Shown here one piece after another: positions 45,769-58,300 of a DNA stretch of 64,000 bases (its first letter is position 1; each line of letters opens with the position of its first letter). A program made the position numbers and the translations under genes. Below the pieces are notes generated by a model that searched no databases, was not told the DNA's origin, and saw only the letters and a list, made by a program, of their open reading frames with translations. Where the stretch lies: the NCBI GenBank assembly GCA_039545355.1, contig BCJJ01000012.1, positions 1,133,067 through 1,197,066 on the forward strand, written 5' to 3'. The DNA is from Trichosporon coremiiforme (lineage: Eukaryota; Basidiomycota; Tremellomycetes; Trichosporonales; Trichosporonaceae).

Positions 45769-47814
45769 GGTGGTTGTTGAAGCGAGTGTGGGATAAAGAG
45801 CGAGTGGGGTAGCGAGTGTGAGGGCGTTCAAAGGCTGAGCCGAGAGAGAGGTAGTAGAGAGAAGAAAGAGCTGGGGAGTTGGGGATGACAGACTGCGACG
45901 CGAGAGTTCAACTTATGTACCGTGCAGGCTCCAGGCCATGATCCTCTTCACCTGGACCTGAACGGGCGCTGTGCAAGCCAACCACTGACTCCTGGACGAA
46001 TGTTGCCTCAAACTCTGCGGTCGAAGTCTCTGACAGCACGAGCCGTCTTCGTCGCGTAGTGAGTGGCAGGCAAGCCCACCTGCTCTTCACCGCCCGGGCG
46101 TGAGTAAGAAATCACAGGCTGTGAACCCAACACGGCACTACCACGCAGAGTAACGGGGCAGCAGAGTTAGTCAGCGACGAGGTCAGTGTACTCGATTCTC
46201 GATAAATTGTCGTCGAAAGGTCCGATCAGTTGTTGCAAGGCGACACCGTTGAATGCTGCTCGATGTGGCTTGTTGACGAGCGTTGCTTTGCGCCACTGCC
46301 GATTCTGTGCTCGAGCCATGATGGAGCCGCCTCTTTCCTGTTTGTAGTAGTTTGCCCAGCATAGCGAACGCCCATTCGAAATACCATTCGAGATGCGGAG
46401 CTGAGTCGTGACCAACGAGGGACGATCCAGCGATGGCGAGCAGCGAAGGCGCCGCACGCACCACCACCGATCGAACGGAGCGGAAGCGGACTCAACGTTC
46501 CGCAAGAAGCAAGGGGTGCAGAGTGCGGGCCGCATGCGAGCCGAGGCAAGCGATACGTAGCGACTGATGAAGTCGATCAGCTGATCGTGCCAAGACAGTC
46601 TAGCGACGCCGATGAAGCACCCGGAGAAGATGTACGCTGGGCTATTCCGCCTGGGAACGGTCCTGGCGAATCGACGATGCTAGCCACCTGATCAGCTGGG
46701 CAGCATGTGGTGCTCCAAATACCGGAACGGAGATCAGCTTTTGGTCAATGCAGACGAGCGGCTGCGAGAGGTCTGGGCCGCGCAGCTCCGTCGATCCAAT
46801 ATTGGCATCCGATTGAGTCGACACAGTTGGGGACGGGTCGGCTGGCGGCGTGCTCGGACCACTGAGAAGCATGCGACCCTCATCAGCCTCGTCGACCATC
46901 GCCTTCAGTCCGTCGGAGTGCTCGGGCCGCGGTAGCAGCATGTGACCCGCAGTCACCCCAGTCGGCCTCCCGATGAGCGACGAGCTCGGGCCACGCAGTC
47001 GGAACCGAGCAGTAACGACGGCAGCCTCATCAGTGTGATCTGCTGGTCGAGCGCGGGCAGGGGTACGCCGGTACGCGGTACCGCTAGCCCAGGTCGCCGA
47101 TCCGTCCGGTCCGCGGAGCCGACGAGCCGACAGACGTGCACGAGAGTGCATCGTGGCTCAACGTGGGTGTCCAAACCGGTCCAGAACAGCTGCGCAGATT
47201 GCGATAGATCGAGCTTCATGAGAGGCTTGCGGTAGACGGGTGCAAAAGCAATAGCGCAGAGCGACCCACCGGTCCACTCTGGGGATCTTGAGTGTGACGC
47301 TGGGCTGCGTACTGCATGCATGGAGGAATCCGTGATTGTTTTGTATCTTCTCCACTGCGATTTCTGGCTTGCTTGGTGAAGACACTTGGTGGTTGTAGTT
47401 GCGACAACTGCGGTCGAAAAATCTGAGAGTGAGTTACGTGCCTGGTTAGTGGTGGGAGCCGCCGTCGGCGGCTCTGCAATGTCGACCAGCAATGTCAGTA
47501 TGAAGTTCACTGCAGATTACAGCTCAGAACCAACTTCCAAGCCCTCTACACCTCGGTATCCAGCCCCAAAACTCATGACGGCTGCGACGGCAACAGACGA
47601 CCGGCAAGAAGCGACCATTCTACTCTTCGCCGGTCCCGATCCGAATCCGCCGACATTCCCCACTGACAGTCCCCCCAAAGTGCGCATCCAAACATCAATG
47701 CCCACAAGTCCCCATAGTCCTTCAACCCAATCCAGCTGACATCCAAGTCGTGTTGCAGCGCCTTGCAGTATCCGTATCAATCATACAGTGCATCCCACCA
47801 ATGTGAAGAATGGA
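45769..47814. other. Intergenic, 2 kb, no gene supported
   Basis: Several 90-185 codon ORFs overlap on both strands, but none has a coherent splice chain, signal peptide or recognisable motif. A short gene with introns cannot be excluded. Confidence 0.4.
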
Positions 47815-48765
47815 TTACGAACGGGGCTTCTCCCTGGGTTTTGTTAGCACAAGAAGGAATCGAGCAACAGCAGAACACTCACTTCTTCTCCTTCCAGAGA
47901 GCGAGGAGACCGACACCGGCGACCTTGACGACCTTGAAGCGGACACCGGGAATGTCTCCCTTGGCCTTTCCGCGACGACCGAAACCGGAGATGAGGACCT
48001 CGTCGTTCTCGTCGGTGAAGTTCAGGCAACCGTCGTTGGGGACGAAGGCAGTAACCTTCTTGCCGTTCTTGATGAGCTGGACACGAACGCACTTGCGAAT
48101 AGCGGAGTTGGGCTGCTTGGCCTCAACACCGACCTGGTTGTTAGCTGGGTCCGAAGAAATAGGCTGATGGCTGCTGTTGGAAGGCATGGAATGGCGATGC
48201 GGACAGCACAACGGTTTCGCGCGGCAGAGAGGTCGAGACGTTGAAGCTTCGGGGCAGACGGCGACGTTGACAGATTTTCCATCGTCCACTTGAGCGGCGA
48301 CATTGCAGATTTTTCGTCGCAGACAGCACGCTCGCAGCGATTCCGTTCCCCACGCAGCGATGCTTGGCGATCCCAGTCCGGCCCAGTCCCAGAAGAAGTC
48401 GTCTTCCAACTCGATGTCGTATGTCGGATGCCCCAATTGTCTGCCCTCCAAAGACTTTCTGCCCGTGCCGCCAAGTCCAAACTGCTGTATCCGTCTTGCT
48501 GTATCCACGTCCTTTCCATGCCGATCCAACATCCGTGTCGTCCTCACCTTCTCAAGAACGATACCCTTGGCGTGGGACGATCCACCAGTGGGCGAGGTCT
48601 TGTAGAACTTGCCGAGGGCGCGCTTGTTGTAGTCCTTGTCGGCCCAACGGTTCTCGCGACGCGAGGTGCGAAGCTTACGAGCGGCCTGGATTCCACCTGT
48701 TGTCGCAGTCAGCACATTGTCGATACAGTCGTCCCGGGACACGTACGAGGCTTGTTGCTGCCCAT
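47815..48765 (-). CDS. RPS23: 40S ribosomal protein S23 (uS12)
   Basis: The model is complement(47815-47833, 47883-48133, 48548-48696, 48747-48765), 145 aa, exactly the length of yeast Rps23. First and last exons are 19 nt each. The N-terminus [20 protein letters not shown] leads to [52 protein letters not shown], and the C-terminal WKEKKEKPRS, recovered only by splicing the final exon. uS12 lies at the decoding centre of the small subunit and the PNSA loop is intact. The second intron is 414 nt, unusually long here, and happens to be stop-free in one frame. No clear snoRNA boxes were found in it. Confidence 0.97.
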
Positions 48766-49561
48766 TTTCGATGATTGAAGGTTGAGGGTTAGGAGAAAGG
48801 AGAAATGTGGACGGACACAAGACACTGGGCAGCGAGTGGGAGCGTCTGCCAGCCAGGCTGCACAGTGTGCAGAGAACCTGAATCACGTGATAACATTTCC
48901 CTACCACGTGTCGGGCGTTTTGGCTATCGGTCATAAAAATTTGGACCCTGAACAGATTTCTCATAACGCCGAAAGTTTCGTTCAATGTGCATGTATCCTC
49001 CTGAAAGCGCTTCCCATCGGCCATGTAAACAATGCGTCGCCACCCAGCTCTTCCTGGGCAATGGACGACTGGCCGTGTGCGCGGAGTCTTGCCTTCCCCC
49101 GGCAATCGTTGCCACTTGGCCCATCCTGTCCACCCTCACCGCCCAGGAAGTTAGCACTCTTCACGCACGACCAGTGTTAATAACCTACAAGCCGCCAGCT
49201 ATTTCGATCGCTCGCCGTGATGACCGAGTCGCGCTCGATGCTATTTTCCGCCAATCCTTGCCATCGAACATGCATGCAGCACCTATCACGGCAGGCAATG
49301 TCCATCTTATCCACTTTGTATGTCTCAGATAACGACGACCGTTGCGCCCCTCAATGGCGATGTGGCATCCACCTTGCTCTCGCGCTCCCTCCGATCTCTC
49401 CCCGATTCTCTACTTCGTGAGCATGCTTGGGCACCCGTCAGTCTTCTACAGAGCCCCAATCAGTCGTATACTTGTGCCGCTAGTCACTACCCGTGCACCC
49501 ACGTGTTGATTACAACGAAACTGCATTAATCCCATTTCTCCTGTTATCACTGCCACTACAT
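48766..49561. promoter_or_regulatory. RPS23 upstream region
   Basis: Two CACGTG sites 21 bp apart (48884-48889 and 48905-48910) lie about 120-140 bp upstream of the RPS23 start. This is a suitable place for a bHLH-type factor; binding is inferred. The remainder up to 49561 holds only weak ORFs. Confidence 0.4.
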
Positions 49562-51399
49562 CTAGATCTGGCCAACAGCGCATCCGTCGGCGCGCGGGTC
49601 GCTGCCTCCAGCCCAGACCGTCCTTCCAGAGGGGTCGACAACCTTGCGGATGACCTGGCCACGTCCGAGAATGGCGCGCTTGAAGTGCTCGGCAATCTCG
49701 CACTGGTGGCCCATTTCGCGCAGCTTGTCGATCGTCTTCGGGTCGATGCCGTCCTCAAACCATATCTCCGCATTGAAGTTGCCGGCCTGCGCAGCGTTCT
49801 TGGTGCCCGCATCAGGCAGGCCAGCGCTGATACAGAAGCGGGGCGCATCCAGGGACGCTTGTGGCGAAAAACCGCGGAGGGTGTTGAGGAGGACCTGGAC
49901 ATGTCCCTGGGGTTGCATGTATCCTCCCATCACGCCGAAGCTCATCACGAGCTCGTCGCCGCGAGTGGCCAAGGCCGGTAGGATCGTGTGCAGAGGTCTT
50001 TTCCCTCCAGCCACGTTGTTTGCATGCCCTTCTTCGAGGTAGAAACCAGCTCCCCGGTTCTGGAGAGTGAAGCCGCAGCCCTTCGGGATGGCGCCGGTAC
50101 CGAAACCGGCGTAATTTGAGGCAATAAACGAACACGCATTCCCCTCGCTGTCCGTAGCGGTAAAGTAGACCGTGTCGGTGCTTGCGAACGGCTTGCCGTG
50201 CTCGGGGTTGCTGGCCTTGGTCGGGTCGAAGAGCTTGGCACGGCTCATGAGGTAAGGCTTGGCGAGGAGGCCGTCGACGGGGACATCGACATGTGCAGGG
50301 TCACACACATATTTCTGCACATCTGCGAAAGCCAGGCGCAGCGCCTCAATCAGAATATGCAGGTACTCGGGTCCATTGTGGTCGAGCTTGAGGACGTCGA
50401 TGCCGTGGAGCTCCTCGATGTTCTCGATGATACCGAGCGCAAGCAGGGCACATAGACCCTGTCCGTTCGGGCAGTGCTCGTGGAGTGTCACTCCCGGATC
50501 GGTCTCAGTCTTGCGGTACGTGTAGGTGATCGGCTTGGTTACTTCTGCCGTCGTGTTTTTCAGGTCGTCCTGAGTCATGACGCCACCACCGGACTGAACG
50601 AGCTCAACGATTGCGTCGGCAATGCGCCCCTCGTAGAAGTTTTCCGGGCCCTTGGCGACGGCCTCGAACGTAGCGGCCAGCTCGGGGTGCACCATGATGT
50701 TGGACGGGCGCGGCGCATGACCGTCAGGCATCATCATCCTGGGTGTCAGCTTCGGGGTTCTGGTCTGTTTCAGGCGCTGGGCTAGACTCACTCCTGCCAG
50801 CTCGGTGAGGCGTTTTTCACGAGCTTCTCCTGGTGCTCCCACGCGTTCGCGTTCAGCTCGTGCTCGGGAACGCCCTCCTTAGCCATGCGGATGGCCGGAG
50901 CAAGAATCTCGGGCATGGTGAGGCGACCGGAGCCAAACGTCTCGATCGTCTTCCACCATCCGGCCGCGGCACCGGGGCACGTAACGGAGTTGAGATTCGT
51001 CAACGGGATCGTAGTGCCGGTGATGCCCTGCTTGCGGAGATGCTCGAGGGTGAGCGCCTGGGGAGAGCGCCCGGAACCGTTGACGCCGGTGACCGTCTTC
51101 TTCTTGGCGTCGTAGAAGAGACAAAACACATCACCGCCGATACCCGTGCACGTCGGCTCCGTAACGTTGAGGGCGGCGGCGGTCGCGACGGCAGCGTCGG
51201 CGGCATTGCCGCCCTTGTTCAGAATCTCGAGACCGGCCTGGGCAGCTGATGGTCAGTTTCGGACGCTGAGAGAGGGCTCACCGAGAGGCTGGGAACACGC
51301 GACCATGCCCTTCGTCGAGAAGACGGTGGAGCGGCGCGAGGGGAAGTGCATGTAGCGCGGGTCATGCGCGGGGTGGTACTTGCTGTGGTCGACGGACAT
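49562..51399 (-). CDS. Gamma-glutamyltransferase-like N-terminal nucleophile hydrolase
   Basis: The model is complement(49562-50738, 50792-51245, 51282-51399), 582 aa. The N-terminus lacks a signal or membrane anchor ([20 protein letters not shown]), unlike classical Ggt. Conserved parts are [49 protein letters not shown] and the large-to-small subunit boundary [20 protein letters not shown], where the Thr of DTVYF is the predicted nucleophile freed by autocleavage. [11 protein letters not shown] and [18 protein letters not shown] complete the small subunit. Soluble members (YwrD-like) hydrolyse gamma-glutamyl bonds or act as acylases. The substrate is uncertain. Confidence 0.92.
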
Positions 51400-52388
51400 C
51401 GTGACGTGGGTGTTGGTGGGAGAACGGATGCACGATGGTCGTTTATATCCAGCTGCTGGAGGTTGGAGGTCCCGCGGACCCCCGCCCACATGCTCCAATG
51501 GACCAGCCCACCCGCGCCGGGCACGCCGGGACGATGGGCAATCACGGCTATCTACCGTCGGTAACACGCCCGGCCGGCTCAACACGGCGTGTATTGCGGC
51601 CTCCACCCGTGCCTGGGGACGCGCCAATAGCCGCGACCTCTTGTGTTCCAGCCGACATCCGACCGGACCGCGCTGGGTGGAGGTGGGGGACCCACCCTGG
51701 GCTAGGAGGGGACCTCCACCTCTGTATTCGACCGAGACGACCGATCGCGCGATCGTGAAGATGCAAGGCTGCGGATCAAGGCGTCTCCCGCCGACACAGT
51801 GCGGCGGCGCGGCGACCACCAGGAACGGACGGGTCTGCCGGCGTCCTATCTCCAAAACTCAAGCCCGAGATGTCCAAACGCACCCCCTAAAGGACCAACG
51901 ATAGTGGAGGCTTGGTCCTGGACTCGGCCCGCGACGCCGGACCGGGCGAAATAATCTCGAAATGACCGAAACCATGACCAACCCTTGCTCCCGGGTACGG
52001 ATTACCGATACCGTCGATGACCATTGCTGAGGATCGTGGCACAAAGTCTGGTCGGCGGTACGCGGCCGCTTCCATCAGATGATATCAATGCTCATGCTGA
52101 ACAAGCAATTAAGCAGGTATTACTGTGAGGCGATGGCGGGGATCAGCGATCACTTGGAGGGCGCCTCCACCTCGAGTTTGACGCCTAGCTCTGAACTCAG
52201 GCCTGCGCCCTCGGATCAGCGTCTGATGCCGCTGCTGTGTGCTGGAGAGTGACGAGATGCAAAGGCATTCGTTTGGAAGACAAACCATTCCTTGAGCCTC
52301 TCCTTCTGCCCACAATCACCTCCAAGCAACAAGCCGTATCGAGCAGTGCCTTGAGGCTCCAAGCAGCCGCGGTGGCTTCGCGTTGAGC
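51400..52388. other. Intergenic / possible 5' part of the micro-exon gene
   Basis: The first half is the upstream flank of the GGT-like gene. From about 52088 (ATG followed by AAGCAG and GTATTA) small exons of the next locus could begin, but no start could be fixed. Confidence 0.35.
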
Positions 52389-55300
52389 GTGAGCTGCTTG
52401 GACCTCACTTGTAGCTGACCGGCCAGGCAGCTTTACTCATATCAAGCCGGCTGGCGGGGTGCATAGCTGTCATGAGCTCTCCAACAGCTAACTTGCAGCT
52501 GGTCCGCTCTCAAGCCCGGGCTCTGGCATGCTGCTTCCCACATAAGCCTTCCTCAGCCGATACCCAGCTCCCCTCAGACTTCCTCCCGCCCAGGTATGTA
52601 GCTGGCACCTGCCCACTGGTCAGCTAAACCCAGCCGCGTGCACATCGCGGCGGACTCAGTAAGTTACCCCTGGCGCTTGGTCGCAAATGGCATCCAAGTC
52701 GACTATAGTCATCGGAACGTATGGGGTAGCTTCGAGCTGAGTTGACGGCCAGTTCGCGCTCCTGGTGCTGTCCAAAGATCAGCTGAGATAGCTGTTGAGT
52801 GCTCATTGGAAGCTGACCTCCAGCTTTGCTCCGCTCGTCATCCTACCCCGCGATGAGTTTGTAGCTGAAACTTACTACATGGTGAGCGAATTTAAACTAG
52901 GGTCACAGGTTAAGTCGAACGAGTGGTGCCACAAACGAGGCCGTGAACTGTCGACCTCGCTGCAACCACGAATAACTCATGCATATGCATGTTTCTTGCT
53001 CTATAAACAGTTGTTCCACGTGCATGGGAGTCTTGGTAACCTATATACGAAGCATGGTGCACCTGGGATCAATACTTAATGTGTCCTCCATTAGCAGAGA
53101 TGGTGTCCTTGATCCTGTTAGGCATGGACATGATAAGTCGGTCGATCTCATTCTGATCATAGGTGTTCCAGAGCTCCGTAGCGGCAGCGAATAGCCCCTC
53201 CTGGGTGGTGGGACGAGGGTTGAGACGGGCCAGGCGGCGCTTGAGGTTGCTCCAAAGGTTCTCAATGGGGTTGAGGCAAGGAGAGCAGGGAGGGTGAGGC
53301 AGGAAGCGCATGCCAAGTTGCTCTGCCTTGCCACGGGTGGCCTTGGCTGTGTGGACGACAGCGTTGTCCTCTACAACCCAGGGCAAGCCATAACCACGCC
53401 ACTGAGTCTTGACACGCTTCCAGCAATCAAACAACTCCTTCTCAGTCACCTGGGTGCGATAGATGGCCGCATTGACTCCCTTGCGCTTGGAGGTCGACTG
53501 GGAGGTGTCAAACCACACCAGCTTCGACTTGCCGCCATACCAGATAGCCCCCCAGCACATAATCGACCCACAGCTCGATCTGGAGGTGTACTGGATGTAC
53601 CTGAGTGTCAGCACTCTTCCACAGCATGTAGAACGTCAGGAAAGACACTCACCGCTCATTGGCACGGTCAGAACCGATGGGGCGCGTCACATATGCTCTG
53701 TGGAGCTGGTCAATGTAGAGAGGGACCTCGTCACAGAAGATCACCTTCCTCCACTCTTGGAAGAGTCGCTGCTGCTCAAGAGCATAAGCGAGACGCTTCT
53801 CCTTGTGAAGGGGGCTTAGATACGGCCGCACAAGAGCCACAAAGCGGCCATAACCAAGCTGGCGACGTGCACGGCGCAGAGTCATGAGAGAGAGGACAAT
53901 GTCTCTGTCTGCAAGAGTGTCCAACACCTCACGATTGCTGGCGAAGGGCTGAGCCTCAAAGACCTCGTAGATCGCTCTGAGGTTGTCGGGAGTGAGCTTG
54001 GTGTGGCTGCGGGGGATGCGGATCCCCTGGACAGGGTTCAGAACAGCCAGAGCAGGTGGAATGAGAGCCTGGAGGCGAGCTAACATCACACAGTAACCCA
54101 CAGTGCTCTTGGCGATGTTGTACTCCCAGGCGACAGAGGAATAGCTGCGGTAGCGAGCCAAGGACGCAATCTTGGCGCGGCGGCGAGGTGTGAGGCAAGG
54201 GCGAGGCATAGCTGCAAGTTCTGATGAGGTAGAGCTGTTGTGGAAGAGAAGTGGCACTCAAGGAGGCTTATATGCCACAAAGATGGACAGTCGGACGGAC
54301 TCCGCTGCCGATATGCATGGTTTCGACTCAATTCTTGGATTTTCCAAAAGCCCAGCTTCGGAGCTTGATACATGAAAGATTTGGGGCAAGCACAGGCCTC
54401 GGTGGCTGAGATCTAGGGCGATAAGGAGGGTGGTGACATGCAGCTTTATTGTGGTGGTGTGGTGGCCAGTATGCACGGTGCGCTCTGCAGCTCCATTTGT
54501 CCGAGCTGCCAAGCATTCCTTTCGGCTCTACGCGGAGTTTCTAGGCATAAAGAGTACCGTTGCATGAGTTATGGATCAGAACATGAGCCACGGCGAGGTT
54601 GACGATGACGGGACCGTGCGCATCCGTTCGACTTAACCTGTGACCCTAGTTTACAGTTCACATCTCGACAAAAGAAGTAGTGCGTGCTGGTATCTGTTTC
54701 ATAGTCAGCTGACATCCTGCTCGCGGAATACGGCAGTACGGCCCTCCAGAGCATGAAGTGCGTATCTCGAATGCCACGGGATGGAGCTGACATCCAGTCC
54801 ACTCTTGCCCTGGATGACAGGTACGCAGCCGGGACTTGGCGACGTAGCGCGAGCTGACTGCCAGCCTTCGAGGTGTGCAGTGGATATCGTAAGCCATGGC
54901 CGAAGCTTGGATCAGGTCAGGTGAAGCTGACAAGACAGCCGACTACACTCCTGCGCCCCCTTCGAACAGCCATCGTGTGTAAGGCATACTGTATAAAGAA
55001 GGGCAAGGTGTTTGATGTTGCTGTGGTAGCTAACCGAGAAGCTGCTTCATACTTCGCCCCACTGAGTGAGCTACATAGGTTCCGCTTCTAAGCTTCCAGT
55101 CAACCAAGTCCAACTATCACACCGCGGTGCGTAGCTGGGTCAGCTTCCTCCCAAGTCAACCCCAAGCCCTCCGTCTATGCCGCAGTAGATGTCTTGGCCA
55201 AGCTGTTTGAGCATACTTTTGTCAGCTGATAACAGTGTCTCACGACCGTCAGCGCTCTGTCAAGCCTGCAGGGAGGATGCAGATTCCCAGTAGACTCGAC

Positions 55301-58300
55301 CACATCGTCGCGAGCTAATGGGAGCGTAGGCAGCTTTTGCCTCAGGACAGTGGCCCTATCAAGGCACCGACATGTGTAAGCCAAAATGCACGGCATCGCC
55401 TTCGTTTCCTTGGGGGTGTTGCTGTGTTAGGGACAACGCTACATAGCTGACATTGAGAATGGCCGATGCTCAGCCGTGCGTGTCAAGAATGAATGTCAAG
55501 GTGAGCTAAGCAGAACTCCCAGCCGAGCTGATAGGGCAGTTTGCATCGCCGTTGACCAACCGATGGCAGTAATTCAGAACTTAAGAGGTCGGCTACTCCA
55601 GAATGTCTTGAGAGCTTACGAGCAGCACATCTGCCTCATCGACAGACAGACTAACGCTGTCCCCTTGCTTTGTGAGCTTAACGTGTCGCAATTGACAGAC
55701 AGTCACGGGCCACATACCTGCCCAACGTCAGGAACGGGGGTACGGAGCGGGCACTTCGGTCATTGTGAGCTGATCACCAGCAAGCCCTTGTGCCACAGTG
55801 CGAGCGAGAGCGCATGTCTCAGCTGGCACAGCTTCATCCCTACGCTACTAAAGGAGGCGCCACTCCATTATCAACTTATCGCGCAGACTAAACGGGTCAA
55901 GAATTGCCGCGTGAGCTCAAAACGGGCGTTCGGATAGCTGACCAGGCAGATTGCGCGAGCTTCTTGACGCAACTTTATCCTGCTTTCCATTCTACGGTGA
56001 ACTTTGCTGATTTTGCGAGAGCTGACAGGCAGGCAGGACGTTTGCCCGAAGCCCCAAGAGCAGGTTAGCTAATGGGATCTGAGCCGAGATGAGCTAGCCT
56101 TCAGCTTCAGCATGGTACAGTAGTAGATGTTGTAAGCACCCCAACAAGCTTAGCCACGCGTCGTGAAGCTGACGTTACAGTTGTCGAACAACAGTGTGCC
56201 GGCCACAAACCATATTGCCCACAGTCAGCCGGGAGCTGTTTCTCGGACGGTCACGGCTAACCAAACAGCGCGCTTGCACCGCTACCCGGCATGTCAGTGA
56301 GGTACAGTATCGGCATTCTCACTCAGCCGGTAAGCTCATGTGCCAGGCGGCCGAGCTAACCAGCCAGCCTATCATCCTTTGTCATGTTATCGGAGGTGCT
56401 GGTGCGTAGCAGTGAATCTATCTCCTTGAGCTGATGTCAGCATATGGTTGTTTGAAGACGCTGTGAGTTTTTCGGCCTATTTGGTACAAACTGACGGTCA
56501 GATCAGTACATCGAGCTTCAGAAGAATGCACTGGTGTGCATGGCGACCAAGATCGTGAGTTTGGCGCCCCACTTGATAGTAACTGACTGACAAGCCTGCA
56601 GCGAACAGCATACTACAGCCACTTCATGACTTGCACGGTGAGTTTTCCGACCCGCCTGGAAACGAACTGACTGCCAGATTTGCAACCATCGTTACGACAG
56701 CGCTTTTATTTCTCCCTCCTGCCTCCCGCACATTGGGTAATGGACGCAGGGGTGGTAAGTTGAACACGCAATCCAGCGATAACTGACTCCCAGCGCCTAA
56801 ACACCCCGGGTACCCGCAAGGGGAGCTAGGTTGCGTTCGCGATTCACCTACGAAAAGTGCGAAGAACCCCTTACACCGCCACATTGCTGCGATGCTGTCG
56901 CTGTCTGGTCGGCGCCAGTGAATCATCCAGATCCGTTCCAGATCGCTCATGAAGCCCGGTATGCACTGTCCTGCTGATTGTCTTGTCTTGCTGGTCAGCC
57001 GACTGCCAGATGTAAGTGGCTCCTAGCTCGGCTACAGCTTGCTCAGCTAATCGCAGCTCGTGCAAGTCGCGAGTTGCCTGGCACTGTGGCAGTTCATCGA
57101 AACGTACCGCATGAACTGACAGCCAGGAGTGAGTTCCCACTGTAGCTTACCAGTCCTTTCTCATCAGCTTACCGCAGACCATCCCACAGTGAGTTACTGT
57201 TCCTCAATTGGGCTAACTCTAATGCCGAAATCCCAGTGTCTGACCCAACGGTGAGTGTTCCAGCTGAGCGGGTGGTTGCGACCAGCTGGCTCGTCAGAAG
57301 TGAGTTGTGTTTCGCCGCACCGCCATGATTAAGTTCTTCTCCAAGGTCGTGCAACACTAAGTTTATGAGTTTACTCTATGCAGCTCACCTGTTCACGATA
57401 GTTGATCGCCAGGCCGTATGCAGTTCCCAGCTTGCTTGACTCCTTGGACTCAGCTAACGGCAGCCTGTTACGAATCTTGAGCTATGTCGAGACAGTGAGT
57501 TGTCCTCTATGCAGCTGACACAGCCGCCCCTTACTAGCTGACCTTCAGGAGTGAGTACTGTTCAGCTTCTCGCTTTACCTACTCTAGCTAACCGCAGCCC
57601 TCTTAGCGTGAGTTGTGATGCTCCGCCATTAACTCTGTTCCAGCTACAGTTTGTTCTGCGGCTGGAGCAGAAAGTATGATTAGCTGACTCGTCAGGCGTG
57701 AGTATTCCCCAGCTCCTGTAGGAGTGCACGAGCTGACCTCCAGCCCCTTAAGTCCAGAGCCTTCGAATTTGTAAGTCCTCTTCGGCCAGCTGTTTGATTG
57801 AGAGAACGAGCTGACCCATCAGGCCGTATGTGTGCGTGAGTTGGATGGAGAGCGACGATCGTTAACTCTGTCCCAGAACTAGCGGTACGCCAGTCGTGAG
57901 GTGTAGCTCATCGGCTTCGCAGCGAGCTGACCCGTCAGGCGTGAGCACGCCCCAGCTCCGTGCTGCTCTTCTCCGAGCTGACTCCAGTACCCCAAGGTTT
58001 GTCTTCCACCGAGCAGAGAGTAGTGTTCCCCTGTACAGCTCATCGTATGTGCACATTCAGCTGACCTGGCAGACGTGAGTACTTAAGCTGTCTCCACGCC
58101 CCTTTGCCAGCTAACCCCAGCCATGCACGGCGTCCGTAACCTTGAATCGTAAGGCTCGACAGTACTGCATGAGCTGACAGGTAGGCGTGAGTCTCTCCCA
58201 GCTTCCAGCGCATCTTTCCCAGAGCTGACCCAAGGGACTCTTGTCTCCAATCTTGGGCGGACTCTGCGCAGCTGATTGTTGATGGCTAATTGATTCGTCA

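Larger units (their letters stand above)
52895..54651 (-). mobile_element. Tc1/mariner-type DNA transposon, apparently complete
   Basis: The element is 1757 bp with perfect 27-bp terminal inverted repeats (52895-52921 and 54625-54651, beginning AACTAGGGTCACAGG) and is bordered by TA on both sides (52893-52894, 54652-54653). Further inward, ATAACTCATGCA recurs inverted at 52972-52983 and 54561-54572, at nearly equal distance (77 and 79 bp) from the ends. GTCRACCTCGC recurs at 52950-52960 and 54593-54603. Such internal repeats are often second transposase sites. It encodes one intron-containing transposase on the minus strand. The insertion lies in an intron (donor at 52881) of the micro-exon gene, antisense to it. 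Confidence 0.93.

Noticed and set aside
48134..48547. snoRNA in the long RPS23 intron
   Set aside because: No RTGATGA/CTGA pair at proper spacing and no clear H/ACA fold on the minus strand.
47879..49105. 408-codon minus-strand ORF through RPS23 and its introns
   Set aside because: It is open only because the RPS23 introns happen to lack stops; the spliced product matches the ribosomal protein exactly in length.
53041..54261. Reading the transposase as two broken genes (pseudogene)
   Set aside because: A normal 52-nt host-type intron joins the two frames in phase and restores the complete catalytic triad.
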